Notes: generated by a model not told the origin, from the sequence alone. A stretch of DNA of 64,000 bases from Anaerolineales bacterium UBA6055 (GCA_002428985.1 DIYL01000062.1:124001-188000), one strand, 5' to 3'. Counted from the first letter of the stretch, positions 1 through 9,612 are shown. Program-made: numbers and translations.

Positions 1-43
1 GCATATCGCCTCAAGCGTTCGCGTGCCGTTACCACTTCTGCCA

Positions 44-1288
44 TTACCCCTGATTCGCTAAACGCTGTAAGTCCTCTTTATTATCTGGTAAGCCATAAAA
101 ATACGAAAATAAATTTGTTGGTATTTCCCAAAATGGGTCACAGTTAACGATAGCGTGAAGCACTTGTCTGTGTCTGTTGTTCAATGGTTTATTGGGATGA
201 TATTGCCCTTTCTTAAGCCGTTCTGGGTACTCATACAACAGTTGATCTGGTAAGTCTGAGACATCAATGTATGCATGACTTTCCCAGTAATGATCAGATT
301 CATTTCGATTGATTTTTCTAAATGCAATGTCAAGTAACTCACGATAATGGTGATGAGCTTTTGCAGGTGTCAAATTGCTTCGTCTTGAAATTTCCAGAAG
401 TAAAGACAAATCCCCATTTTTATATAAGATGCGATCTTCATCAAATCTATTGAAGGGCATTTGACCGAGTACAAAATAATGAAGATTCCAACCGTAAAAT
501 ATTGGTCGCTTCCAAATATCAATACTCAGATATTCGGCTAATGTATCAACAACAACTTCTGGAACTTGACCATTCTGGGATTCAAGGTTCTTCCGATAAA
601 TTAGCATATAGCCTAGTGCTGCACACACACGGAAAGTGAAACTTTCACCATTTTTCACCCATTCTAGCAATAACTTATCGTAGTCCTCCCACCTGCTTTT
701 ATATGAGTGATAATTATATTCAGCGAAAGCCCATGCACCGATAGATTTCACCCAAACGTCGTCATAATAGTTGATACATCTTAGAATTTCATGGATATAT
801 GCTATGTCTTGGTCCCTCAACATTGAAAGGAGAGCTATATTGGTGACAACAAAATAAGCATTATCGCTTTGGCATTGTTCGATAAACAATTGTTGATTAT
901 TGAAAATAATGTCATAGATAGCTATTGAATCACGAAATTGTGTTGGATAATCGGGGTAATCAAAACGGATACGTCTAACTTGCAATCGTCGAAGGTTTGG
1001 GCTAATCAGTGTACTACTTAAAATATAGTACAAACACTGTGTATACGATTGCTTACGATGTATATTGTCCGTATCTTCAAGTAACTGTAACAAAATTCGC
1101 GTAGCTGGAGGAGTTATAGCGGTAATAAGACCCAAAGGATGGATAAATTCAGTAAATTGTTTGAATAATCCATCAAATTCTTGCTTGGATTGGGTTGTAT
1201 GAAAGGCTCGGATTAGATCAGGTAGATGTGTTGCTTTTGGGTTGGCATCTAATAACTCATCCCTAATGGTAGTGAAGATGTCTTGCAT
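44..1288 (-). CDS. Hypothetical helical (HEAT-like) protein
   Basis: A 414-residue protein that I do not recognise as a named family. The sequence is rich in leucine, isoleucine and aromatic residues spaced as in amphipathic helix pairs, which suggests an all-helical HEAT/ARM-like solenoid. There is no signal peptide, no membrane segment and no visible catalytic motif. It starts at an ATG at 1288 and is transcribed divergently from the acyl-CoA synthetase gene, with about 140 bases of AT-rich promoter space between them. A second hypothetical helical protein of similar size lies at 29595-30773; the two may belong to the same loose class, but I cannot align them by eye. Coding confidence comes from the long open frame and plausible composition; function is unknown. 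Confidence 0.75.
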   Translation of the reverse strand: MQDIFTTIRDELLDANPKATHLPDLIRAFHTTQSKQEFDGLFKQFTEFIHPLGLITAITPPATRILLQLLEDTDNIHRKQSYTQCLYYILSSTLISPNLRRLQVRRIRFDYPDYPTQFRDSIAIYDIIFNNQQLFIEQCQSDNAYFVVTNIALLSMLRDQDIAYIHEILRCINYYDDVWVKSIGAWAFAEYNYHSYKSRWEDYDKLLLEWVKNGESFTFRVCAALGYMLIYRKNLESQNGQVPEVVVDTLAEYLSIDIWKRPIFYGWNLHYFVLGQMPFNRFDEDRILYKNGDLSLLLEISRRSNLTPAKAHHHYRELLDIAFRKINRNESDHYWESHAYIDVSDLPDQLLYEYPERLKKGQYHPNKPLNNRHRQVLHAIVNCDPFWEIPTNLFSYFYGLPDNKEDLQRLANQG

Positions 1289-1367
1289 TCATGACTTTTT
1301 TCGTTGAGGTTTAATTTTGAGTGTATGTGTAGTATAGCATGTTTTTCAGGTGATATGCTATTCATCA

Positions 1368-1376
1368 TGATATAAT
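1368..1376 (+). promoter_or_regulatory. Extended -10 promoter for the acyl-CoA synthetase gene
   Basis: TATAAT at 1371-1376 is preceded by TG one base upstream (1368-1369), the extended -10 form, which can work without a good -35 box. No convincing TTGACA lies 16-18 bases upstream. The element is 52 bases before the ATG at 1429, which has a strong ribosome site (AAAGGAG, 1415-1421). Confidence 0.55.
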
Positions 1377-1428
1377 TTCCCTATCGAATATATTTTGACC
1401 TAACAATATTTTTAAAAGGAGTACTTTA

Positions 1429-3051
1429 ATGTTAAACGGTTTAATGATGGATTATCCCCTCACACTTGACCACATTGTTGAGCATGCTAATCGCATGTCA
1501 CCCAACAAAAAAGTCAAGACAATGCTCCCTGATGGTTCAATGCACGACTATACCTATGCAGACTTTTACAAGCGCGTCAAAAAACTTAGTAATGTATTGG
1601 AATCACTCGGTGTTGAAGTTGGTGATCGGGTCGGGACATTTGCGTGGAATAACTATCAACACCTTGAATTCTATTTTGGTATCCCTGGTGCTGGAGCAGT
1701 CTGCCATACGCTCAATCTTCGTCTGCCACACGATCAACTGACATATATCATCAATCATGCCAAGGATAAAGTTATCTTCGTTGATGGCACATTGCTCCCA
1801 TTGATTGAGCCCATCGCCGATCAATTGGAATCTGTCCAGCATTTTGTGGTGTTTAATGTGCCGGAAGGCAAAGAAGTTAACTTACCGAATGTTTCACAAT
1901 ACGAAGATCTCATGGCAGAGGCGAGTGAAGATTATACGTGGCGTTGTACAGATGAAAATATGGCGATGGGGTTGTGTTACACAAGTGGTACAACTGGCAT
2001 GCCAAAAGGTGCACTGTATAGCCATCGTTCTATGTTCTTGCATACATTTGGGGTATTGATGAATGCTGCTCTTGGCGTGATTGAAGCAGATGTAGTTTTA
2101 CCGGTCGTACCACAATTCCATGCGATGGCATGGGGGTTACCTTATGCCTGCACATTTATTGGCGCGACAATTGTAATGCCCGGTCCACACCTCAAACCTG
2201 AACCGCTTGCTAAGATGATTGGCGAAGAACGCGTCACGATTGCGGCAGGTGTACCCACAATCTGGAACGGACTCTACCACGAACTCAAGAATAACCCGCG
2301 TGATATTTCTTGCATCACACAGTTGGTTGTTGGTGGGTCGGCGATGCCACGCGGTCTGATAGAAGCATATGAAAAAGAACTTGGTGTGAATGTTGTCCAC
2401 GCATGGGGTATGACCGAACTCTCACCTCTCGGTAGTACGTCTAAACTACAGAGCCATCACCAAGACCTCGGTGAATCAGAAAAGTTGGACATCAAAGCTA
2501 AACAAGGGTATTTTATTCCCGGTGTCGATGCGCGTATTGTTGATCTTGTTGGTGAAGAATTGCCGTGGGATGGCGAAACTATGGGTGAATTACAAGTACG
2601 TGGCCCGTGGATTGCTGGATCATATTATAAGGTCGAAAAACGCCCTGAGCATTTCACTGATGATGGTTGGTTCCGTACGGGAGATGTCGTCACGATTGAT
2701 GAAAGTGGCTTTATGACAATTACCGATCGTACGAAAGACCTTGTAAAGAGTGGTGGTGAATGGATTTCGTCTGTTGATCTCGAAAATGCATTGATGTCAC
2801 ATCCAAAGATACGTGAAGCTGCAGTTATTGCTGTTCCCAACGAACAATGGTCAGAGCGTCCATTGGCTGTTGTTGTGCCAGTTGATGGTGAAGTACCTGA
2901 AGATGATCTAAACGACTATTTGCTCGAACAATTCCCGAAATTCTGGCTACCCGATGAATATGTAGTTATCCCCGAAATTCCTAAGACAAGCGTTGGTAAA
3001 CTCGACAAAAAAGTTCTGCGTGCAATGCATAGCGAAGGCAACCTCAGTTAA
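1429..3051 (+). CDS. AMP-forming acyl-CoA synthetase (fatty-acid--CoA ligase type)
   Basis: A 540-residue member of the ANL (acyl-adenylate-forming) superfamily, which activates a carboxylic acid with ATP to an acyl-AMP and then to an acyl-CoA thioester. Visible signatures are the P-loop-like motif YTSGTTGMPKGALYSH near residue 185, the adenine-binding motif AWGMTELSP near 325, the hinge region GWFRTGDVVTIDESGF near 415, TDRTKDLVKSGGEWIS near 435, and the C-terminal lysine in KTSVGKLDKK near 525. The length is typical of medium/long-chain fatty acyl-CoA synthetases. The ATG at 1429 has an excellent ribosome-binding site (AAAGGAG at 1415-1421), which decides the start. A hairpin follows the stop, so the enolase-superfamily gene downstream may be transcribed separately or by readthrough. 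The acyl chain length cannot be read from sequence. Confidence 0.92.
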   Translation: MLNGLMMDYPLTLDHIVEHANRMSPNKKVKTMLPDGSMHDYTYADFYKRVKKLSNVLESLGVEVGDRVGTFAWNNYQHLEFYFGIPGAGAVCHTLNLRLPHDQLTYIINHAKDKVIFVDGTLLPLIEPIADQLESVQHFVVFNVPEGKEVNLPNVSQYEDLMAEASEDYTWRCTDENMAMGLCYTSGTTGMPKGALYSHRSMFLHTFGVLMNAALGVIEADVVLPVVPQFHAMAWGLPYACTFIGATIVMPGPHLKPEPLAKMIGEERVTIAAGVPTIWNGLYHELKNNPRDISCITQLVVGGSAMPRGLIEAYEKELGVNVVHAWGMTELSPLGSTSKLQSHHQDLGESEKLDIKAKQGYFIPGVDARIVDLVGEELPWDGETMGELQVRGPWIAGSYYKVEKRPEHFTDDGWFRTGDVVTIDESGFMTITDRTKDLVKSGGEWISSVDLENALMSHPKIREAAVIAVPNEQWSERPLAVVVPVDGEVPEDDLNDYLLEQFPKFWLPDEYVVIPEIPKTSVGKLDKKVLRAMHSEGNLS

Positions 3052-3065
3052 GTTAAACTTGTATG

Positions 3066-3086
3066 TCAGGGTGCGTGTCACCCTGA
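3066..3086 (+). terminator. Hairpin after the acyl-CoA synthetase gene
   Basis: Perfect 8-bp stem TCAGGGTG (3066-3073) and CACCCTGA (3079-3086) with loop CGTGT, 15 bases after the stop codon. The following tract (TATGACATTT) has few U, so it may be a leaky terminator or an mRNA-stabilising hairpin. Confidence 0.5.
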
Positions 3087-3124
3087 TATGACATTTACTT
3101 AAATTTGCTACCAAAAGGAGAGAC

Positions 3125-4306
3125 ATGAAAATAACAGGGATTCGTACCCAATCGTTTGAACATGATATGACCAGACCACTAGCGGATGCAAACAATCCAG
3201 TTGGGCGTAAACGCTATGCACAGTTAGCTATCTGGATTGAAACTGATGAAGGCGTAACTGGTATCGGACTTGGTAATCCTGCACTAGAAGGGGTTTATCA
3301 TCAAATTACAACTGATTTACTAGTTGGGCGCGACCCACGCGGTGTTGTTGGCTTATGGCAACGGATGGTCGATTTCGCCTTCAAGGGGGGCAATCGAGGC
3401 TACATCACGGATGTTATTGGCGCACTAGATATTGCGCTATGGGATCTGAAAGCTAAGATCAATAGCGAACCCCTTTGGAAAACCTTGGGCGCATCAAGTC
3501 GTGCTGTTAAAGCATACGCTAGTGGTATTGATATGTCATTGAGTGATGATGAAATTCGTGCCTTTTATGAATCACAAGCCAAGAAAGGTATTGCGATTGG
3601 TAAGCTTAAGGTGGGTCTAGATCGTGAGACTGATTTAAGGCGCATTGGTATCATGCAAGACGCGCTGGCAACCTCCGGTAAGTCACCCGTTAATCTGATT
3701 GACTCGAACGAATATTGGTCGCCTAAACAAGCGATTCAACATATCCGTTATTTTGAGTCTGAATATGATATTTTCTGGGCAGAAGAACCCGCGCGTCGGT
3801 GGGATTGGGCAGGTTTACGTAGAGTATCTGACAATGTAAATGCAGCAGTTGCTACTGGCGAAAACCTTGATGATGCGAGTGAATTCCGCCCATTGATTGC
3901 CAATGGAGCAGCTGACTATTTGCAAATTGGACAAGGCACAGGTGGGATTACTGGCGCATTACGCGTTGCTCATATGGCGGATACCTTTGATATACCCGTA
4001 TCAGTTATGAATTGCCCCGCAAATTTTATGGCACATTTTGCGGCTGTCTTACCCAATCATATTTGGATGGAAGTTGTTGATGTCGGACGGGATTATGTAT
4101 TTGATCACAGCATTACTGTTGAAGATGGTTATATTATGCTTGGCGATGAACCCGGACTAGGCTTGACGTATATTCAAGATAAACTGGATGAATGTGCTGT
4201 ACAAGAACGGTCGCCGGAAGCTGCCCCAAGCCCTTGGGGGCGTCGCCGTGGTGCTGGACTATATATTGTTCAGCCTAATGAACCGAACGAGGTTGGACAA
4301 GAATAG
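3125..4306 (+). CDS. Mandelate racemase/muconate-lactonizing enzyme family protein (enolase superfamily)
   Basis: A 393-residue enzyme with the enolase-superfamily layout: an N-terminal capping domain (about 1-125) and a TIM barrel. The base-carrying motif KLK is at 160-162 (KxK on strand 2). Metal ligands appear as D193 (LIDSNEYWS), E220/E221 (WAEEP) and E246 (ATGENL), consistent with Mg2+-dependent abstraction of a proton alpha to a carboxylate. The position where many members carry an Asp/His dyad on later strands reads QIGQG at 267-271 and VMNCPANFMAHFAA at 294-307, so the substrate class (sugar-acid dehydratase, racemase or other) is not assignable. The C-terminal ~35 residues are Pro/Arg/Glu-rich beyond the usual barrel end. 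An AAGGAGAG ribosome site precedes the ATG. It may share transcription with the upstream ligase gene. Confidence 0.88.
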   Translation: MKITGIRTQSFEHDMTRPLADANNPVGRKRYAQLAIWIETDEGVTGIGLGNPALEGVYHQITTDLLVGRDPRGVVGLWQRMVDFAFKGGNRGYITDVIGALDIALWDLKAKINSEPLWKTLGASSRAVKAYASGIDMSLSDDEIRAFYESQAKKGIAIGKLKVGLDRETDLRRIGIMQDALATSGKSPVNLIDSNEYWSPKQAIQHIRYFESEYDIFWAEEPARRWDWAGLRRVSDNVNAAVATGENLDDASEFRPLIANGAADYLQIGQGTGGITGALRVAHMADTFDIPVSVMNCPANFMAHFAAVLPNHIWMEVVDVGRDYVFDHSITVEDGYIMLGDEPGLGLTYIQDKLDECAVQERSPEAAPSPWGRRRGAGLYIVQPNEPNEVGQE

Positions 4307-4320
4307 AGTGTCGATAAATA

Positions 4321-4354
4321 AATAACCTCGGTATGTTTTAATACTGAGGTTATT
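4321..4354. terminator. Bidirectional terminator between convergent genes
   Basis: Long near-perfect inverted repeat: AATAACCTC at 4321-4329 pairs with GAGGTTATT at 4346-4354, and GTAT pairs with ATAC inside, closing a GTTTTA-type loop. It is followed on the plus strand by CTTTCT. It lies between the stop of the enolase-superfamily gene (4306) and the stop of the minus-strand gene at 4393. Confidence 0.85.
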
Positions 4355-4392
4355 CTTTCTATAGAATATGTAAAATGTCTTTAAATTTAATT

Positions 4393-4749
4393 TTAACGTA
4401 TTGTTTCTAATATTGTGTAATCTGTGTAGATATCACCAAAACCATTTACTAAGGTATGAAATTTATCAACGAGTTCCATTGTATATGGAAATCGTTCCGC
4501 ATGCTTGAGATCCGCCGTTGTCACTTTGTTCTCATCTGCAAAGTAGTGATCGCGTGTGTAGAGATCTTTGACCTCGCCAAGAAGCAGATACTTCCCCGTT
4601 CGTTCGCCCCGATTTCCTTTGAGGATTGTAAATGTCCATCCTTGCCATGCTACCATTGCTGGTAACTCGTAATGCACAAAATCTTCAAATTCTCTTGGTG
4701 TGACGCCTGGTAGTAGTTCTAAGGTGTGAATACTATAAACCTTTGACAT
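4393..4749 (-). CDS. Small cytosolic hypothetical protein, possible dimeric alpha-beta barrel
   Basis: A 118-residue protein beginning MSKVYSIHTLELLPGVTP. The alternation of short beta-like stretches (VYSIHTLEL, FTILKG, KYLLLGEV) with helices (REFEDFVHYELPAMV, LVDKFHTLVNGF) resembles ferredoxin-like dimeric alpha-beta barrel proteins such as the EthD/NIPSNAP class. This is a fold guess, not a family assignment. No signal peptide or membrane segment is present. Three CTATAG hexamers lie in its upstream region (4789-4824), possibly regulatory. It is convergent with the enolase-superfamily gene and lies downstream of the large LuxR-family regulator on the same strand. Confidence 0.72.
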   Translation of the reverse strand: MSKVYSIHTLELLPGVTPREFEDFVHYELPAMVAWQGWTFTILKGNRGERTGKYLLLGEVKDLYTRDHYFADENKVTTADLKHAERFPYTMELVDKFHTLVNGFGDIYTDYTILETIR

Positions 4750-4788
4750 TGTGATATTTTGCCCCTTTAGTTCCCCAATCTAGCTGAC

Positions 4789-4824
4789 CTATAGACTAGT
4801 TTGCTCTATAGTCCTTATCTATAG
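4789..4824. promoter_or_regulatory. Three CTATAG palindromes upstream of the 4393-4749 gene
   Basis: The palindromic hexamer CTATAG occurs at 4789-4794, 4806-4811 and 4819-4824 in a 125-base gap. The sites are 17 and 13 bases apart. They could be binding sites for a regulator, perhaps the neighbouring LuxR-family protein, but nothing beyond the clustering supports this. Confidence 0.25.
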
Positions 4825-4874
4825 AGTAATATCTGTCATTGGAAGATTCATCTAACTTTAGTTTATTTTGGGGT

Positions 4875-7523
4875 TTATTCGGGTAGTAGTCCCAGTTGCT
4901 GAGCCTTGCGGATTGCTGTTGTGCGGTTTTTAACATCAAACTTACTATAAATATGGTGGATATGCGACTTAACTGTACCGAGTGCGATGATTAATGTCTC
5001 GGCAATTTCTTTATTGGTATACCCTTTACCTACCAGTTGGAGAATGTCTAACTCACGATCAGTAAGGGGTTCAATGAGTGAAGGGGTGTGGACGATTCCC
5101 GTTTCATGATGGGTTAGATAATAACGCAACTGTGCAATTGTAGTATCAACGTTCAAATTTTTGCCGTTTTGCCAAGCACTTTCGAATTGTCTTGTATCAC
5201 AACAATCTTCAAGTTTATCTAGCATGTCTGTTAATAACGCCCATTGTTTCATCCACTCTGTGGTTGCGAGCTTATGATTAAAAACGAGACTAGTGATTTC
5301 TATTGCGCGAATGTATTGCTTATCGTGATAATAGAGAAATACACTGAGGATGAGAAAGTCCAGTAAAAGCCTAACGGCGATCACATTCATATTAAGCTTA
5401 AGGGCTTGAGTCAACTCGTGGCGTAACGTTGTGATGTCGTTCATTGCGATTGCGTACATTGCAGTTGCTTCATATGTGTGGAATATAGTGCGGGGGCGTG
5501 GGTCATAGGGTAATGTTGCTAGTTTGTTCAAGTAATGGCGACCCTGTTTGCCATGTCCGCTCAGGATCTCTGCTTTTGCTAGGATCATGTGCATAAAACG
5601 ATGATTTGAAAAGAATCCGAATGCAGTCAGTTTATCGACTCCTGATGGTAATTGGTTCATCACATATGCAAACTTCCCTTTTTTCAATCCCATAAAAATT
5701 TTTAGATTATGAAAAACTGCCGTTGCTTGAATATTGTTAACTTGGCGAAAACCAACCAGTGCCTGACTATAATAATCAATTGCATCATCAATATCGCCCC
5801 AAAATCGTGCATGTTGTGCTAGGTGGCTATAAGCCGTGGCAATCCCATCTATATCATTAATGGACTGTGTAATATGTAGATAGTCATGTAAATATTTGAG
5901 AGAGATCGTACTATTGTCGTTCAGAAGGATCGTATAGTAGTAGCAAATTTGATTGAGTGCCCAACCTTGATAGTATGGCTCAAGGTGTTTGCTAATGTCT
6001 AATATTTCGTCAATATCTGGTGTGCGTGTAAAGGCGTGTGGAGGCGTGAGATTGCTGATAATTTTACACATAAGCAAGGATAGGTTATCACCTGTGCGAC
6101 AGACATGATCTGTGTACTCATCTAGGTGTGCAGGGAAACTTTCAAAAAAATTATTACTCCGCCGACGAAACACAATATACCAACTATAAATTTGAAGACG
6201 AATCCGAAATGCTATATGGTCAGTTGGATGCTTGTCTAACGCAGACATAGACATGTGATACATATCCGAAGATATTGGCGGTTGGCGAATAATTTCAAAG
6301 TATATATGAAGACCTTCTAACATCGCATCTAATTTATCAATGAGTAGATGCTGTGTCGCATACTCCCACGCTCCTAAGATATTATCAAAGTCGTTACGAA
6401 TCATGTTGACTTGTTTAACTTGTTGTTTTCCCTGCAAGTTTGGTACAGCATCTACTAGTAATTGCGTAAAGTAGCTTAGATGCTGCTGATTGGTATGCTC
6501 CGATAAATTAAGTGTTGCTAGTTTTTCTTCTGCATATTGGCGGAGTAATTCGTGAATATCATAACGACTATTATCTATACGCCGAATCATGGACTTTTCG
6601 ACAAGACCTGAAAGTGACATGATGGTTGCACCTGCTACATTCATTGCCGCATCTAAAGTAAATCCATCCCGAAATACTGATAAATGCGGGAAAACAGCTT
6701 GTTCTTGTACCGTTAATAAGTGCCATGAATGGTCGAAGACAGCACGTATACTACGATGTCGTGCCTCAATATCGGGTGCGTTTGTTGATAAGATGTCTAT
6801 GCTATATTTAATTTGTTGAATAATGTCAGTGCAAGATAAGGTCTTCAACCAACTGGCTGCTAACTCGATTGCTAGTGGGTATCCTTCTACTAATTGACAG
6901 ATTTCGATTAAATAATGTTGTTCCACACTTGGTGAAAAATCCCGCTGGACTTGTAAGGCGCGTTCAATAAAAAGGTTAACCGCGTCGAACTGATTAATAT
7001 CCTCTGGATCTTTGATGTTGGGATAATTTAACCCCCTCATTTTCCAAAGGTGTTCTGCCTGTAATCCGAGAGGTTTACGTGATGTGGTGAGGATTGTCAC
7101 ATTTGGAGCTTTTTGGATAATATCAGTGACAATGTCCAAACTTTCAAAGAGATGTTCGAAGTTATCCATCACCAATAGGAGCTCTCTTTGACACAAAAAA
7201 TCTAATAGGGCATGGTGTGGTGACTCTTTACCATCTGTATGAATCCCCAAGATATCAATAATAGCTGGGATGAGATTCTCAGAGCTTTTGAGTGGGGCAA
7301 GTGAAATATAGAAGATACCATGTGGAAAGTAATGGGTGTTTACATGCTGGACAGCTTCGATTACAAGACGGGTTTTACCAATACCCCCAGAGCCAATGCA
7401 AGTCAACAAGTGACAATCTTTATCATAGAGCTTGTCGATGATGTTATGCAGATCTTGTTTACGCCCGATGAATTTCGTTGAAGGTGTTGGTAAATTGTAG
7501 ATTTTACTATTTGCGGTTTGCAT
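4875..7523 (-). CDS. MalT-like ATPase with C-terminal LuxR DNA-binding domain
   Basis: An 882-residue STAND-type transcriptional regulator. Residues ~15-330 form a nucleotide-binding domain with Walker A GSGGIGKT (44-51), Walker B LLLVMDNFEHL (~117), the sensor TTSRKPLG and the helical segment GYPLAIELAASWL. A middle region of about 450 residues is made of TPR-like helical repeats (for example GIATAYSHLAQHARFWGDID). The last ~65 residues are a GerE/LuxR helix-turn-helix (LTDRELDILQLVGKGYTNKE, then IAETLIIALGTVKSHI). Members of this class are ATP-controlled activators that respond to an inducer bound by the repeat region. It has no cognate sensor nearby; the fasciclin gene upstream and the small gene downstream are on the same strand and could be targets. 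Start ATG at 7523. Confidence 0.93.
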   Translation of the reverse strand: MQTANSKIYNLPTPSTKFIGRKQDLHNIIDKLYDKDCHLLTCIGSGGIGKTRLVIEAVQHVNTHYFPHGIFYISLAPLKSSENLIPAIIDILGIHTDGKESPHHALLDFLCQRELLLVMDNFEHLFESLDIVTDIIQKAPNVTILTTSRKPLGLQAEHLWKMRGLNYPNIKDPEDINQFDAVNLFIERALQVQRDFSPSVEQHYLIEICQLVEGYPLAIELAASWLKTLSCTDIIQQIKYSIDILSTNAPDIEARHRSIRAVFDHSWHLLTVQEQAVFPHLSVFRDGFTLDAAMNVAGATIMSLSGLVEKSMIRRIDNSRYDIHELLRQYAEEKLATLNLSEHTNQQHLSYFTQLLVDAVPNLQGKQQVKQVNMIRNDFDNILGAWEYATQHLLIDKLDAMLEGLHIYFEIIRQPPISSDMYHMSMSALDKHPTDHIAFRIRLQIYSWYIVFRRRSNNFFESFPAHLDEYTDHVCRTGDNLSLLMCKIISNLTPPHAFTRTPDIDEILDISKHLEPYYQGWALNQICYYYTILLNDNSTISLKYLHDYLHITQSINDIDGIATAYSHLAQHARFWGDIDDAIDYYSQALVGFRQVNNIQATAVFHNLKIFMGLKKGKFAYVMNQLPSGVDKLTAFGFFSNHRFMHMILAKAEILSGHGKQGRHYLNKLATLPYDPRPRTIFHTYEATAMYAIAMNDITTLRHELTQALKLNMNVIAVRLLLDFLILSVFLYYHDKQYIRAIEITSLVFNHKLATTEWMKQWALLTDMLDKLEDCCDTRQFESAWQNGKNLNVDTTIAQLRYYLTHHETGIVHTPSLIEPLTDRELDILQLVGKGYTNKEIAETLIIALGTVKSHIHHIYSKFDVKNRTTAIRKAQQLGLLPE

Positions 7524-7605
7524 GAATTAGTGCTTGCAACTATTTTTTATGTATTATATCACATAATATTTCTAACTTCATCTAATTACATTTTGTGGTG
7601 AATGC

Positions 7606-7633
7606 AAAAAACCCTCATAAGGAGGGCTTTTTT
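7606..7633 (-). terminator. Rho-independent terminator of the fasciclin gene
   Basis: Stem CCCTC (7612-7616) with GAGGG (7622-7626) and a five-base loop, flanked by six A on one side and six T on the other, so it can act in both directions. It lies 20 bases after the fasciclin stop codon and isolates that gene from the regulator gene that follows on the same strand. Confidence 0.85.
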
Positions 7634-7654
7634 CTGTACATATGCTATGTAATC

Positions 7655-8692
7655 TTATTCAGCAGGAACAATCACTGCGTCGATTACGTGGATAACACCG
7701 TTGCTTGCTTCGATGTCAACTAGTTCTAGAACGATGTTTGCGCCGTCGATCATGACACCCATGTCGCTTACGGTGATTGTAGCTTCTGAACCGTTAGCCA
7801 TTTCGATGCTTACTGAGCCCATGTCGTCAACGAGGTCGCCAATTTGCCAGCTATATACTGTACCTGGGAATACGTGGTACTGAAGAATTGCTGTCAATAA
7901 TTCGGTGTCAGCTACGATGTCATCAAGACCTTCAACTGCTGCGAATGCTGCGTCAACTGGTGCGAATACGGTGAATTCTGCTGCTGGATCTGCAACTAGT
8001 TCAAGAATTGCTGGATCAGCTGCGCCGATTGCTGTCAAAAGGGTTGTGAATTCTGGTTCGTCAGCTTCGGTTAGTTCTGTTACGATTTCTGCAACTGTGC
8101 GAAGTTCTGGGACGATAACTGCGTCGATTACGTGGATTGTACCGTTGTCAGCTTCGATGTCGATCATTTCGAGAACGAGGTTAGCTTCTGCAACTGTGAT
8201 ACCAGCTTCGAGGTCGAGTGCACCCATATCATCAGCTGTACCTTTAACATCAAATGCTTGACCGCTGAGGGTTTGTACTGGGAAGCTTACTGCGCCCATG
8301 TCATCAGCTTCTGCACCTTCAAGACCTTCAATAACAGCTGAGGAAGGAACGATACCATCAACAACGTGGTAGAGAAGAATTTCGTTCAGGCGTGGTGTAC
8401 CTTCTTCTGTAAGAATTTCAGTGAATGCTTCTTCGCCAAGTGCTTCTGCGAGTGCTGCGAATGCTGCGTCGGTTGGTGCAAATACGGTAAGTTCAGCTTC
8501 TGGATTAGCAAGTGCTTCAACAATTGAAGGGTCTGCTGCACTTACAGCTGCCAACAATGTTGCAAATTCTGGTGTTTCTGCTTCTGCGGATGCGATAACG
8601 ATGTCAGCGATGGTGTTACCTTCGTGACCGTCAGCGAATGCTGGTACTGCTACCAATAGAAGTGCGAAAAGTAATACTAGAACACGTTTCAT
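7655..8692 (-). CDS. Secreted protein with two fasciclin (FAS1) domains
   Basis: 345 residues. A clear Sec signal peptide (MKRVLVLLFALLLVAVPAFA, cleavage after residue 20) is followed by two FAS1 domains, about 26-190 and 195-343. Each carries the H1 motif (TVFAPTDAAFAAL; TVFAPVDAAFAAV) and the H2 motif (NGTIHVIDAVIVPE; NGVIHVIDAVIVPA). FAS1 domains mediate adhesion to surfaces, polysaccharides or other proteins. There is no membrane anchor or sorting signal, so the product is probably released or loosely attached. The composition is acidic (Ala/Glu/Asp-rich). It is a single-gene unit with its own terminator and a 600-base upstream region. Spurious long open frames appear on the opposite strand because of its Ala/Glu-rich codon pattern. 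Confidence 0.95.
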   Translation of the reverse strand: MKRVLVLLFALLLVAVPAFADGHEGNTIADIVIASAEAETPEFATLLAAVSAADPSIVEALANPEAELTVFAPTDAAFAALAEALGEEAFTEILTEEGTPRLNEILLYHVVDGIVPSSAVIEGLEGAEADDMGAVSFPVQTLSGQAFDVKGTADDMGALDLEAGITVAEANLVLEMIDIEADNGTIHVIDAVIVPELRTVAEIVTELTEADEPEFTTLLTAIGAADPAILELVADPAAEFTVFAPVDAAFAAVEGLDDIVADTELLTAILQYHVFPGTVYSWQIGDLVDDMGSVSIEMANGSEATITVSDMGVMIDGANIVLELVDIEASNGVIHVIDAVIVPAE

Positions 8693-9303
8693 TGAGATAC
8701 TCCATATACATGTAAAAAGTTAAATCGTACGTTACACATATTAGTTGGCTTATCTGAATGATATTAAAGTAATGTATTAGACCCATCTAAAAGTCTGATA
8801 CAGTGTGGCTCACATATTTCTATGTGAATTCTAAGTTTTTAACATTGTGAACATTCTGAATAAAACGAAACAAATTCCGCGAATGCCCTGAATTTACAAA
8901 CATTCTATAAATTCTGAATGAATAAAATATTCAGCTTATGTTATCCGTCTATGAGAATGAGGCACTGATTTTCGTTAATATTTCCCATGAGATAGCGGTA
9001 AATGTGAATCAAAATTCTTCAGCTACGGCTGATAAGAATTGCTAGATTGCGTCTGATTGATGAATGTTGGAATGCTTATAGATTGTTACATCTAAATAGA
9101 GATAATGCGATATATAGAACCATGCATTTAAATTGCTGTAGACGTTGCTATATAAGCGATAAAGTATACATACTACGTTGTGAATTATAGCATTTAACAC
9201 ATATATTAAAACGATTTCTAAACTATATTCTTATATCAATTTTAGAAAAAATGTTCTATAATAAGTACACCTCAAAAAACAGAGAAACTAGTGCGAAAAC
9301 AAT
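8693..9303. other. 611-bp intergenic region between divergent genes
   Basis: AT-rich, with no open frame of note on either strand. It must hold the promoters of the fasciclin gene (leftward) and of the small gene at 9304 (rightward). A TATAAT at 9257-9262 is a plausible -10 for the latter, without a good -35. There are several short self-similar AT runs around TTCTGAAT (8855-8935), but no convincing long hairpin, tRNA or small gene. Confidence 0.5.
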
Positions 9304-9612
9304 ATGAAACGAAAAAAAACCTTATCCGGTGCGGTGGTATGTCGTCGGCTCCAACAAGCTGGTATTCCAATTAAAAAAGTTGTCCGTCGTATTGAAAGTG
9401 GGGATTATATTGCTGAAGCCTATCATCCAGGTATGCAAGATCCGGTCGAATCATCGTTTACGATAGCCAGTCAAATGCAGGCAGTAATGGATGGTATTCG
9501 CGTGATTAGTTGTAACGATAAAATTGCAGAATGGCGTGATGGGCAGCCTGTTATTTGGGCGTCCGTTACATTTAAAATGCACGATAACAGCCCTTATAAA
9601 CATCCTGCATAA
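9304..9612 (+). CDS. Small basic hypothetical protein
   Basis: 102 residues, starting MKRKKTLSGAVVCRRLQQAG, lysine/arginine-rich at the N-terminus and without signal peptide or membrane segment. The middle (SGDYIAEAYHPGMQDPVESS) is beta-like. I recognise no family. The ribosome site is weak. Its stop codon (9610-9612) directly abuts the stop of the convergent GNAT gene (9613), with no room for a terminator. Coding status rests on composition and a clean frame. Confidence 0.6.
   Translation: MKRKKTLSGAVVCRRLQQAGIPIKKVVRRIESGDYIAEAYHPGMQDPVESSFTIASQMQAVMDGIRVISCNDKIAEWRDGQPVIWASVTFKMHDNSPYKHPA

Noticed and set aside
7905..8627. Long Ser/Ala-rich open frames opposite the fasciclin gene
   Set aside because: They are mirror images of an Ala/Glu/Thr-rich coding pattern; no ribosome sites or recognisable domains.
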